From UBA10649 sp965227045 (GTDB lineage: Bacteria; Actinomycetota; Actinomycetes; S36-B12), in contig OZ245718.1 of the NCBI GenBank assembly GCA_965227045.1, positions 992,001 through 1,056,000 of the forward strand: a stretch of 64,000 nucleotides of DNA. Direction: 5' to 3'. Positions 40,768-48,384 of this stretch are shown here, one piece after another. How positions within the stretch are numbered: the stretch's first letter is position 1; every line of letters starts with the position of its first letter. The position numbers and the translations under genes were made by a program. The notes beneath the pieces were generated by a model. That model made no database searches. It was not told the origin of the DNA and saw only the letters and a list, made by a program, of their open reading frames with translations.

Positions 40768-42722
40768 GCCAAACAGCCGTTATTCACGAGCAGCCCGCCG
40801 TTCCGCAGCCCAGGCAGCATGGAAGGCCCGGCGGTTTCCTCCGCCACACGAACGTCCTCACCGCTACCGTGCTCGGCTCGGTCCTCGCCACCGTCACGTA
40901 CGTCATCGGCTCGCACTACTTCGTGCCCTGGGGCGAGCAGAACGCCGACTACTCGCAGATCGGCCTCCAGCCTCTAATCGCCGCGACCTATGTCGGCTGG
41001 ATCCTCGGCTTCCTCATCGGCATCGGTGCGTTCGCCGGGCCGATCAGATGGGCGCTGGGCAACGACCTCACGCACGACGACGCCGAGTACATGGCCGGCA
41101 TGGGTCAGGGCAAGTGGAAGTACTGGAAATACACGACCGACCACAAGGTCGTCGGATTCCAGTATCTGATCATGGCGATGGTGCTGCTGGGCTTCGGCGG
41201 CCTGCTCGCGATGCTCATCCGCACCGAGCTGGGCGTGACGTGGGAAGAAGTCTTCGACCCCAACTTCTACAACTCGATCATCGGCACGCACGGCATCGTC
41301 ATGATCATCGCGTTGATCATCGTCGTCGCCGGGCCGCTCGGAAACTTCATCGTGCCGATCATGATCGGTGCACGCGACATGGCCTTCCCACGACTCAATG
41401 CCCTGAGTTTCTGGCTGCTCTTCGCCGCGGTCCCGCCGCTCATCAGCAACCTTCTGCTCGGCGGCATGCGCGACGGCTGGACGGTCTACCAGCCGCTCGG
41501 AAATCAGGCACCGATCGGCATGATCGGTTACCAGATCTGCATCATCGTGTTCGCGTTCTCGACCGGCATCGCATCGGTGAACCTCATCACGACGATCGTC
41601 ACGATGAGGGCTCGCGGTATGACCTGGAACAGGGTGCCTATCTTCGCCTTCGGCATCCTCGGCTCGTCGATCATGGGCCTGATCTGGTTCCCGATGTTCC
41701 AGTACTCCCAGTTCCTCGCGCTGAGTGACCGCGTGCTCAACTCCTCCTTCTATATCCCGCAATACGGTGGCAGCGTCTGGCTGTACGAGAATCTGTTCTG
41801 GCTGCTCGGCCATCCCGAGGTCTACGTCATCGTCATCCCCGCAATGGCCGGCCTCCTCGAGCTCATGACCGTGTTCCTGCGCAAGCCCCTGTTCTCGTAC
41901 AAGATCGCCGTTGCGGGAATCGCGGGCGTCGTGGGCATCAGCTCGGTCGTCTGGGTGCACCACATGTACATGACTGGCTGGGCTCCGTCGGCGAACTATC
42001 CGTTCATGCTGTCGACCGAGTTGATCTCCATTCCGTTCGGCTTCCTCGTGCTTGTCATGCTCGGCACGATCTGGCGCGGCAAGGTGTGGACCCGCCTGCC
42101 CATGATGTGCGTCTACGCAGTGCTCTGGAACCTGATCATCGGCGGCATCACCGGCGTCTACCTGTCCGATGTACCCGTCGACCAGTACATGCACGGCAGC
42201 ATGTTCGTCGTCGCGCACTTCCACTTCATGCTCATGGGCGCGGGCCTGTTCGGCGCCATGGGCGCCTTCGCCTTCTGGCTCCCCAAGATGAAGGGCCGCA
42301 TCCTCAACGAGCGCCTCGGGTCGATCGGCTTCTGGGTCGCGTTCCTCGGCTTCCAACTCACCTTCGGCGCGATGTTCGTCGCGGGTCTGCAGGGCATGCC
42401 CCGCCGCGTCCTCCAGTTCGACAACGCGTTCAACGTGTCGAACTGGATCTCGACGATCGGCGCCTACGTCATCGGAATCGGGATGCTCGTGTTCCTCTAC
42501 GCGATTATCACGTCCTGGCGTTCGGGCGAGGTCGCCGGATCCAACCCCTGGGGTTCGACGTCCCTTGAATGGCAGACCGAGACTCCGGTTCCCCTGGAGA
42601 ACTTCCCGGTGCTGCCGGTGGTGACGAGCGATCCGTACGACTACGGAGTTCCCGATCCGTACACCATCATCGAGGCTGAGCTCACCGACGAGGGCTCCGA
42701 TACCAAGGTGGACGCGCGATGA
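40764..42722 (+). CDS. coxA: Heme-copper oxidase subunit I, A-type-like but K-channel residues missing
   Basis: The 652-aa catalytic subunit starts with an extra ~100 residues that include two additional helices (12 core helices expected). Heme ligands His176 and His487, high-spin heme His485, CuB His350, His399 and His400, and the Tyr354 crosslink residue of GHPEVY are present. D-channel residues Asp205 (GARDMAFPR) and Glu352 are kept. At positions equivalent to the canonical TGVK of helix VIII it reads FGFL (Phe425, Leu428), so the K-channel Thr and Lys are absent. The Mg-site HD pair is His477-Gly478. GLQGMPRR holds the propionate Arg pair. The start ATG overlaps coxB. Confidence 0.92.
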   Translation: MSQTAVIHEQPAVPQPRQHGRPGGFLRHTNVLTATVLGSVLATVTYVIGSHYFVPWGEQNADYSQIGLQPLIAATYVGWILGFLIGIGAFAGPIRWALGNDLTHDDAEYMAGMGQGKWKYWKYTTDHKVVGFQYLIMAMVLLGFGGLLAMLIRTELGVTWEEVFDPNFYNSIIGTHGIVMIIALIIVVAGPLGNFIVPIMIGARDMAFPRLNALSFWLLFAAVPPLISNLLLGGMRDGWTVYQPLGNQAPIGMIGYQICIIVFAFSTGIASVNLITTIVTMRARGMTWNRVPIFAFGILGSSIMGLIWFPMFQYSQFLALSDRVLNSSFYIPQYGGSVWLYENLFWLLGHPEVYVIVIPAMAGLLELMTVFLRKPLFSYKIAVAGIAGVVGISSVVWVHHMYMTGWAPSANYPFMLSTELISIPFGFLVLVMLGTIWRGKVWTRLPMMCVYAVLWNLIIGGITGVYLSDVPVDQYMHGSMFVVAHFHFMLMGAGLFGAMGAFAFWLPKMKGRILNERLGSIGFWVAFLGFQLTFGAMFVAGLQGMPRRVLQFDNAFNVSNWISTIGAYVIGIGMLVFLYAIITSWRSGEVAGSNPWGSTSLEWQTETPVPLENFPVLPVVTSDPYDYGVPDPYTIIEAELTDEGSDTKVDAR

Positions 42723-43354
42723 CCGTTCTCTCCGCCACCACGGGCGAGCCCGTCACCACGACCGCGCGGCGCAATCGCCTTGGGCTGTGGCTGTGCATCG
42801 TCTCCGACGCCGTGGGCACGGTCGCGCTGCTGGTCGCCTACTCCTACCTGTGGTCCCTCAACGTCAGCGGCGGCTGGGCTCCACCGAAGGACACGTGGGC
42901 CAGCCACGGCCCGTTCTGGATCATTGTCGTGGCGATCATCATCTCCGCCGCGCTCATGTGGTGGGGGGTGCGCGGTATCGAGCGCGGCCACACCGGCCGG
43001 CTGATCGCGGCTGCGTCGCTCGCCTCGATCATCGTCCTCATCACCTTCGTCGGACAGATCGTCCAGCTCGCGACCTTCCCGTTCGGTCCGAGCGACGGTG
43101 CTTACGCGTCGGCGACTTACTGGCTGGCACTCGCGACCGCAGCCCACCTGCTCATCCTGCTGTTCCTCGTGGTGGCCATCCTCAATCGCACCCGTCGCGG
43201 CCTGATCAGCCCCGAGAACCCGCATCATGCGCGGCTCATCGCGATGTGGATCACGTGGATCTGTGTCGCCGCCTTCCTCGGCGCCGTGTTCGCCACGACG
43301 ATGACGCAGAGCCCGAACGTGAATGCGCCTGCGTTCGGCACCTTCCAAGAGTGA
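42719..43354 (+). CDS. Cytochrome c oxidase subunit III-like protein
   Basis: The 211-aa protein has about five or six helices. It is in the subunit III position, starts at ATG 42719 overlapping coxA (ATGA), and shows LGLWLCIVSDAVGTVALLVAYSYLW, ASATYWLALATAAHLLILLF and WITWICVAAFLGAVF, which resemble the end of subunit III. It is shorter than typical subunit III (about 200-260 aa), so it is a divergent form. Confidence 0.8.
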   Translation: MTVLSATTGEPVTTTARRNRLGLWLCIVSDAVGTVALLVAYSYLWSLNVSGGWAPPKDTWASHGPFWIIVVAIIISAALMWWGVRGIERGHTGRLIAAASLASIIVLITFVGQIVQLATFPFGPSDGAYASATYWLALATAAHLLILLFLVVAILNRTRRGLISPENPHHARLIAMWITWICVAAFLGAVFATTMTQSPNVNAPAFGTFQE

Positions 43355-44811
43355 GGCTCCCGCTCACCGCAGGCGCCCGACTGTGGTGGGGACTGCCCGT
43401 CCTGCTCGTCCTGCTCTGGGCCGCTGGCGCCTTCGCCCTCCAGGCCTTCCCCGGGCTGCCCCAGCCTCCAGAACTCACCCTGTGGGCGCTGCCCATCGCC
43501 CGCTTCGCGCGCGACGTTGCAGCCATCCTCACCGTCGGATCGCTCGTGATCGGCGTGGTGCTCGCGCACACAACGAGCGCGGCCGAGTCGTCGCGTCGGG
43601 TGCTGCGATGGGCGACGGTCTGGGCAATCGCGTGGCTCTGCGCTCTTGTGGTGCTGCTGGTGGTGACCATGTCCGACGTCTTCGCGGCCAGTCCCACCGA
43701 CGTGCTCAACCCGAGGCAGACCTGGGCCTTCCTCACCGAACTCGTCGTCGGGCGCGTGTTCCTCGCGCAACTCATCGTCGCGGCCGTGATCGCTGCCTGC
43801 GCCTGGAGAGCGCGTGCCACGCCAGCGGTCTGGATACTGGCGGTGGCGGGAGTCGCGGCGTCTGCAGCGCCCGCATTCCTCGGCCACGGTGGGATGGACA
43901 CCGCGCACACGGCGGCGACCGTCAGCCTCGGCCTGCATATTGCCGCCGTATCCGTGTGGGTCGGCGGTCTGGCCATCCTCGTCGCGCTGGCCGTCGCCGA
44001 CCGGACCGCGGCCGTCACCGTGCTTCCCATGTTCAGCCTTGTCGCCCTGTGGTGCGTCGTCGTCACCGCTGAGACCGGACTGCTCAACGCGACCCTGCGA
44101 GTCGGTACGACGGTCGCCCTCGTCGGCACGGTCTACGGAACCCTGGTGCTCGCCAAGGCGGTACTGCTCGGCTACCTCGTCCGCCTCGGCTGGCTGCAGC
44201 GCACGCGCGTGATCCCGGACTTGCGGTCGCGGCCCGAGCCGAGCCTGCGTCTGTTCGCGCGCTTCGCGGGCTACGAGGTGATCATCATGGGGGTGGCGAT
44301 CGCTGTCTCGGTGGCGCTGTCGCGGATCGGACCCAGTACGGCGATTCTCACGGCCCAGCGCTTCACGCCGCTGGCAGTCGTCCTGCTCGGACTGGCGATC
44401 CCCCTGTTCATCGCGTGGGCGACCCCCGCTCCCACCGCACGTTGGATCGTGCGCCTGCGCACCCTGCCGGAACTTCCCGCAGTCCTCCTCCTCGTCGTGG
44501 TGGCCGAGGTGAGCGCTCTCGGACTGCTGGGCAGCATCGTCAGCGACCAGTTCGGCACGTTGCTCGGTGCCGTCCTCATCGTGGCGGCGGGCTGGCTGTG
44601 GGCCGCTTGCGCGTCGCACTCGGTGTCGAGCACCGCGATTCTCATCGTCGGTTGGCCCGCGGTGATGTGGCTCGCGTCTCGGACCGCGACGATCCCGTCC
44701 GGCTGGAAGGCGAGCGTGGTGGCGCTGGTCGTGGCCGAAGGCCTTCTGGTCGCCGTCCTTGTCCGAGCTCGATCGGTACGCCCGGCCCGAGAGACCGTGA
44801 CCGCCGCATGA
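43351..44811 (+). CDS. CopD-family membrane protein
   Basis: The 486-aa protein has about twelve or thirteen helices. The central part (about residues 40-300) matches the CopD copper-resistance domain, with HTAATVSLGLHIAAVSVWVGGLAIL, a His/Trp pattern of that family. It may move or bind copper for the oxidase. The GTG start at 43351 overlaps the subunit III stop. The N-terminal and C-terminal hydrophobic extensions have no recognised domain. Confidence 0.82.
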   Translation: MRLPLTAGARLWWGLPVLLVLLWAAGAFALQAFPGLPQPPELTLWALPIARFARDVAAILTVGSLVIGVVLAHTTSAAESSRRVLRWATVWAIAWLCALVVLLVVTMSDVFAASPTDVLNPRQTWAFLTELVVGRVFLAQLIVAAVIAACAWRARATPAVWILAVAGVAASAAPAFLGHGGMDTAHTAATVSLGLHIAAVSVWVGGLAILVALAVADRTAAVTVLPMFSLVALWCVVVTAETGLLNATLRVGTTVALVGTVYGTLVLAKAVLLGYLVRLGWLQRTRVIPDLRSRPEPSLRLFARFAGYEVIIMGVAIAVSVALSRIGPSTAILTAQRFTPLAVVLLGLAIPLFIAWATPAPTARWIVRLRTLPELPAVLLLVVVAEVSALGLLGSIVSDQFGTLLGAVLIVAAGWLWAACASHSVSSTAILIVGWPAVMWLASRTATIPSGWKASVVALVVAEGLLVAVLVRARSVRPARETVTAA

Positions 44812-45236
44812 GCGCCACTGAGCAGACGCCAGAGCAGTCGCCCGAGCCCGAATCGCGGCGCCGCTGGCGAGACTTCTGGCAGCTGCACGTCCCGCTCATC
44901 GTCGTCCTCGCCATCTGCACTGCGGCGACGATCATCGAGGCTCGACGTGCCACCGAGGGGGTGTGGCGCGCCTGGGCTTACATGGTCGAGTGGCCACTGA
45001 TCGGGCTGTTCGCCCTCTGGATCTGGAACCGCTATCGCAAGCACGGCACGGTCATCAAGGGACTCAGCGAGCGCCTGCGCGCGCACGCTGCGACGTACGG
45101 GACTGCTGACCCGGCGGATACCCAGCCCCAGCAGAACGACACGCCCACCCCCGTCGACCCGGACCTCGACGCCTGGCGCGGCTACGTCGACGACCTCCAC
45201 CGCCGCGAGCCGCCGGGGGCACCACCGTCCGGTTAG
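44808..45236 (+). CDS. Small membrane protein in the oxidase operon
   Basis: The 142-aa protein has two hydrophobic helices (about residues 27-50 and 60-78, HVPLIVVLAICTAATI and VEWPLIGLFALWIW), a Pro/Glu-rich N terminus, and a Pro-rich hydrophilic tail with RREPPGAPP. No family was recognised. It is joined to the CopD-like gene by ATGA overlap, so it probably belongs to the same complex or assembly pathway. Confidence 0.72.
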   Translation: MSATEQTPEQSPEPESRRRWRDFWQLHVPLIVVLAICTAATIIEARRATEGVWRAWAYMVEWPLIGLFALWIWNRYRKHGTVIKGLSERLRAHAATYGTADPADTQPQQNDTPTPVDPDLDAWRGYVDDLHRREPPGAPPSG

Positions 45237-45245
45237 CATGCGTGA

Positions 45246-45800
45246 GTGAGACGGACCCACGCGACATTCGCCCTGGTGATCGCCATCTCGGCACTCGCTC
45301 TCGTCGGCTGCGGACGCGACCAGCCGCCAGTCGTCGGCACGTCGACGATCGCGGTCGATGACCGAGAGGCACTCCCGCCGATCTCGGGCACGACGCTCGA
45401 TGGCACCGAACTGGACGTTGCCAGCCTGCGCGGCAAGGTCGTGGTCCTGAACTCGTGGGCCACGTGGTGCGATCCGTGCCGTTCCGAAGTGCCGACCCTC
45501 GTGAAGCTCGCGGACAGCACCAAGCCGGACGACGTGGCTGTCGTCGGACTCGACGTGAGCGACAGCGATGAAGCCGCCAGGCAGTTCGCCAAGGACTTCG
45601 CGATGCAGTACCCCAGCATCGTCGACAGCGAAGGCGTTCTCCTGCCGACGATTCCCGGCGTACCCCCTGCCGCACTGCCCAGCACGGTCATCCTGGATCG
45701 CGAGGGTCGCATCGCCGTGCGCATCATCGGAGAGGTCGACGCGAGCACCCTGCCGGATCTGGTGGCACAGGTTGCCGCGGAGCCGTCCTCGGCTACTTGA
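45246..45800 (+). CDS. TlpA/ResA-like thioredoxin lipoprotein
   Basis: The 184-aa precursor has a lipoprotein signal with Cys22 in LVGCGRD and a thioredoxin-fold domain with Cys75 and Cys78 in WCDPC. The family reduces disulfides outside the cytoplasm, for example in heme attachment or in Cu-binding proteins of the oxidase. It follows the oxidase operon after a 9-nt gap and is likely co-transcribed. A specific client cannot be named. Confidence 0.87.
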   Translation: MRRTHATFALVIAISALALVGCGRDQPPVVGTSTIAVDDREALPPISGTTLDGTELDVASLRGKVVVLNSWATWCDPCRSEVPTLVKLADSTKPDDVAVVGLDVSDSDEAARQFAKDFAMQYPSIVDSEGVLLPTIPGVPPAALPSTVILDREGRIAVRIIGEVDASTLPDLVAQVAAEPSSAT

Positions 45801-46440
45801 GGATCTGCGGCAAGGACCAGCGCGTGATCAGGTGGAAGCGCAGTAGCGCAAGGGTCTCGGGTCCGACGTACTCCGACGTGAGCGCGGTGCCCGCCCCCTG
45901 CGAGGTGGGCGACAGGTGCGCGTCGATTCCTAGGGCCGAAGCCGTCGCCTGAGCACGTGCCGCGTGCGCGGGGTCGGTGACAATCGTTGCTGCCGACCAG
46001 CCGAGGTCACGCATCACGCCGGCGAACACCTCGAGCGAGCCGACCGTGTCGGTGCCAGTCGCGAATGAGACGACGTCCTGCGAGGGCACGCCCCCTGACA
46101 TCAGCTCCTCGCGTGCCTGGTCGGCGTTGCGTGCGGGACCGGTCACGACGACTACCGGAGCCACCCCATCGCGGTACAACTCCGCGGCATGCCCGAGCCG
46201 GGCCGCGAGCACCGGACCGGCGTCTCCCCAGAAGTGCCCGGGATCCAGGACGACGATCGCCTGCGTGCGCGTCCGGTCGTCGACGTGCGCCATCGTGACG
46301 ATCTGCAGAACGGCACCTATCGGCAGGAGCAGGGCGAGGGCGACCGCAATGGTGACGACTGCGGTCCCGACGCCACGAGCAGTGCGGGGCACCGTCAAGG
46401 ACTCCCCCACCCGGCTCAGCACGAGGGAGGGCGATGTCAC
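45793..46440 (-). CDS. DUF218 (SanA/ElyC/YdcF-type) membrane protein
   Basis: The 215-aa protein has one N-terminal membrane helix (about residues 25-48) and a DUF218 domain with AIVVLDPGHFWGD, RLGHAAELYRDGVAPVVVVTG and SATIVTDPAHAARAQATA, which match the family core. Members act at the cell envelope, but the reaction is unknown. The GTG start at 46440 is used. Its 3' end overlaps the TlpA gene by 8 nt on the opposite strand. Confidence 0.84.
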   Translation of the reverse strand: MTSPSLVLSRVGESLTVPRTARGVGTAVVTIAVALALLLPIGAVLQIVTMAHVDDRTRTQAIVVLDPGHFWGDAGPVLAARLGHAAELYRDGVAPVVVVTGPARNADQAREELMSGGVPSQDVVSFATGTDTVGSLEVFAGVMRDLGWSAATIVTDPAHAARAQATASALGIDAHLSPTSQGAGTALTSEYVGPETLALLRFHLITRWSLPQILK

Positions 46441-46518
46441 GGCCCAATCGTCACATGAACCTCACAGGTCGACAGGTTCCGACACTGCCGTGATGAGGAG
46501 GTGATCAGCCTCACGTCG

Positions 46519-46524
46519 TATCCT
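46519..46524 (+). promoter_or_regulatory. -10 element TATCCT of the VKOR gene
   Basis: TATCCT ends exactly 6 nt before ATG 46531 and no ribosome binding site is present. Confidence 0.45.
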
Positions 46525-46530
46525 CCGTGA

Positions 46531-47178
46531 ATGACGTCTTCGGAGATCCTCGACGAGCTCGACCCCCGGCCCGAGCCCTATCGTCCGGGCCCGGCCCGCC
46601 ACCGCTGGACGTTCGTGGAGATGCTCGTCACCGCGTCGCTCGGTCTCGTGGCTGCTCTGGTCCTGTCTGTCGAGGCGATCGCGCTCGCCGAGAACCCGCT
46701 CGCTGACCTCAGTTGCGACATCAACGCCGTGCTGTCGTGCGGCAAAGTCGGCCTGTCATGGCAGGCGAGCCTGTTCGGCTTCCCGAATTCCTTCCTGGGC
46801 CTGATTGCCGAGCCGGTGGTCATCACGATCGCCGTGGCGTCGCTCGGCGGGGTGCGGTTCCCGCGCTGGTTCATGCTCGCTGCGCAGGCGGTCTACTTCG
46901 CCGGGTTCGTGTTCGCCTACTGGCTGTTCTACCAGTCCTTCTTCGTCATCGGCGCGCTGTGCCCGTGGTGCCTGCTCGTCACCGTGACGACCACCTTCGT
47001 CTTCGTCAGCCTGCTGCGCGTCAATCTGCTCGACAACAACTTCGGGCTGTCCGTGCGCGCATACAAGAGCGTCTCCGTCTGGCTGCGGGCTGGTGCCGAC
47101 ACGATGATCGTGATCATCATCATCGCGCTGATGCTCGGCTCGATCGTGCTGAAGTACGGCTCGGCCCTGTTCTCCTAG
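46531..47178 (+). CDS. Vitamin K epoxide reductase family protein
   Basis: The 215-aa protein has about five helices. The paired loop Cys are in LSCDINAVLSCGKVG and the active-site CxxC is in ALCPWCLLVTV. Bacterial VKOR couples quinone reduction to disulfide formation and, with a DsbA partner, drives oxidative folding outside the cytoplasm. No fused thioredoxin domain is present. A TlpA-type lipoprotein is encoded close by, but no DsbA-like gene is in the window. Confidence 0.91.
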   Translation: MTSSEILDELDPRPEPYRPGPARHRWTFVEMLVTASLGLVAALVLSVEAIALAENPLADLSCDINAVLSCGKVGLSWQASLFGFPNSFLGLIAEPVVITIAVASLGGVRFPRWFMLAAQAVYFAGFVFAYWLFYQSFFVIGALCPWCLLVTVTTTFVFVSLLRVNLLDNNFGLSVRAYKSVSVWLRAGADTMIVIIIIALMLGSIVLKYGSALFS

Positions 47179-48296
47179 CCTCCGCTGACCGACAGTTCAG
47201 CGTCGGCCAGTTCGCACGCGGACTTCTCGTCGAGGAAGGGTGAGTCCAGCCAGCCGTCGGGCAGGGTCGGTCGCCTGCCACCTGAGGTTCGACCCCGCGG
47301 CGCCTCGGCAACGGCGACGTTGAACTCCTGGTCCGGGTCGATCTGGCCGAGCAGCTCGTCCAGTTCCGCGAGTGAGGCAACCGTTCCCAACGCGAGTCGA
47401 ATCGGCTGTCGCACGCTGAATCCCTTGAGATACCAGGCCATGTGCTTGCGGATGTCACGGCAGCCCTTGAGTTCGCCGTAGTCGTCGACGAGCAAGTGCG
47501 CGTGCCGCCGGAGCGTCTGGAGCACGATTCGCAGGTCGGGGTCTGCGGGGATCTGGGTGCCAGCGAAGGCGGCTGCCAACTGGCCGAACAGCCAGGGTCG
47601 GCCCAGGCACCCTCGCCCCACCACCACCCCGTCAACGCCTGTCTGCGCAACCATGCGCAGCGCGTCCGCGGCCGTCCAGATGTCGCCGTTGCCCAGCACC
47701 GGGGTGCCATACGGAGCGAGCTCCTCCTTGAGCCGGGCGATCGCGTCCCAGTCGGCGGTGCCGGCATACATCTGGCTCGCCGTCCGCCCGTGCAATGCGA
47801 CCCACGCCACTCCCGCCTGCGCGGCGGCGCGACCGGCCTCGAGGTACGTCAGGTGGTCATCGTCGATGCCCTTGCGCATCTTGACGGACACCGGCACTCG
47901 ACCGTCCGCAGCCTTGACCGCCTCGTTGACGATGCTGCGAAAGAGGTCTCGCTTCCACGGCAGCGCGCTGCCGCCACCCTTGCGCGTGACCTTGGGCACC
48001 GGGCAGCCGAAGTTCATGTCGATGTGATCGGCGCGATCCTCGTCGACCATGATCCGCACGGCCTCGGCCATGACCGAGGGATCGACTCCGTAGAGCTGGA
48101 CCGAGCGCGGACTCTCCTCCGCACCGAAGGTCACCATGTCCATGGTCTCGTCATTGCGTTCGACCAGCGCGCGTGAGGTGATCATCTCCGACACATAGAG
48201 TCCCGTGCCGCCGTCGGCCTCGCGGCACAGCCGCCGGAAGGCCCGATTGGTGATGCCCGCCATTGGGGCAAGCACGACGGGGCGAAGGTCGATCAT
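47175..48296 (-). CDS. dus: tRNA-dihydrouridine synthase
   Basis: The 373-aa protein has the DUS flavoenzyme core: VLAPMAGITNRAFRRLC, IDMNFGCPVPKVTRKGGGSAL with the catalytic Cys, VSVKMRKGIDD, and VVGRGCLGRPWLF. It reduces uridine to dihydrouridine in tRNA D loops. ATG 48296 is used; GTG 48301 is nearly equivalent. Its 3' end overlaps VKOR by 4 nt. Members in this genomic context are usually called dusB, but a single class is hard to fix here. Confidence 0.93.
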   Translation of the reverse strand: MIDLRPVVLAPMAGITNRAFRRLCREADGGTGLYVSEMITSRALVERNDETMDMVTFGAEESPRSVQLYGVDPSVMAEAVRIMVDEDRADHIDMNFGCPVPKVTRKGGGSALPWKRDLFRSIVNEAVKAADGRVPVSVKMRKGIDDDHLTYLEAGRAAAQAGVAWVALHGRTASQMYAGTADWDAIARLKEELAPYGTPVLGNGDIWTAADALRMVAQTGVDGVVVGRGCLGRPWLFGQLAAAFAGTQIPADPDLRIVLQTLRRHAHLLVDDYGELKGCRDIRKHMAWYLKGFSVRQPIRLALGTVASLAELDELLGQIDPDQEFNVAVAEAPRGRTSGGRRPTLPDGWLDSPFLDEKSACELADAELSVSGG

Positions 48297-48384
48297 GGTC
48301 ACGAATGGATTGTTCCATTGATTCGCGGCGGCCCCACTCCCGCTCCGCCTGCGGAACGCGATTCCCTCGGGCAGACTGACGCCC

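Noticed and set aside
40974..42356. 460-aa open frame antisense to subunit I
   Set aside because: A His/Asp/Glu-rich repeat-like sequence arises from codon bias of the membrane gene; no homology pattern.
43225..44619. 464-aa open frame antisense to the CopD-like gene
   Set aside because: Shadow frame with biased composition and no start signal.
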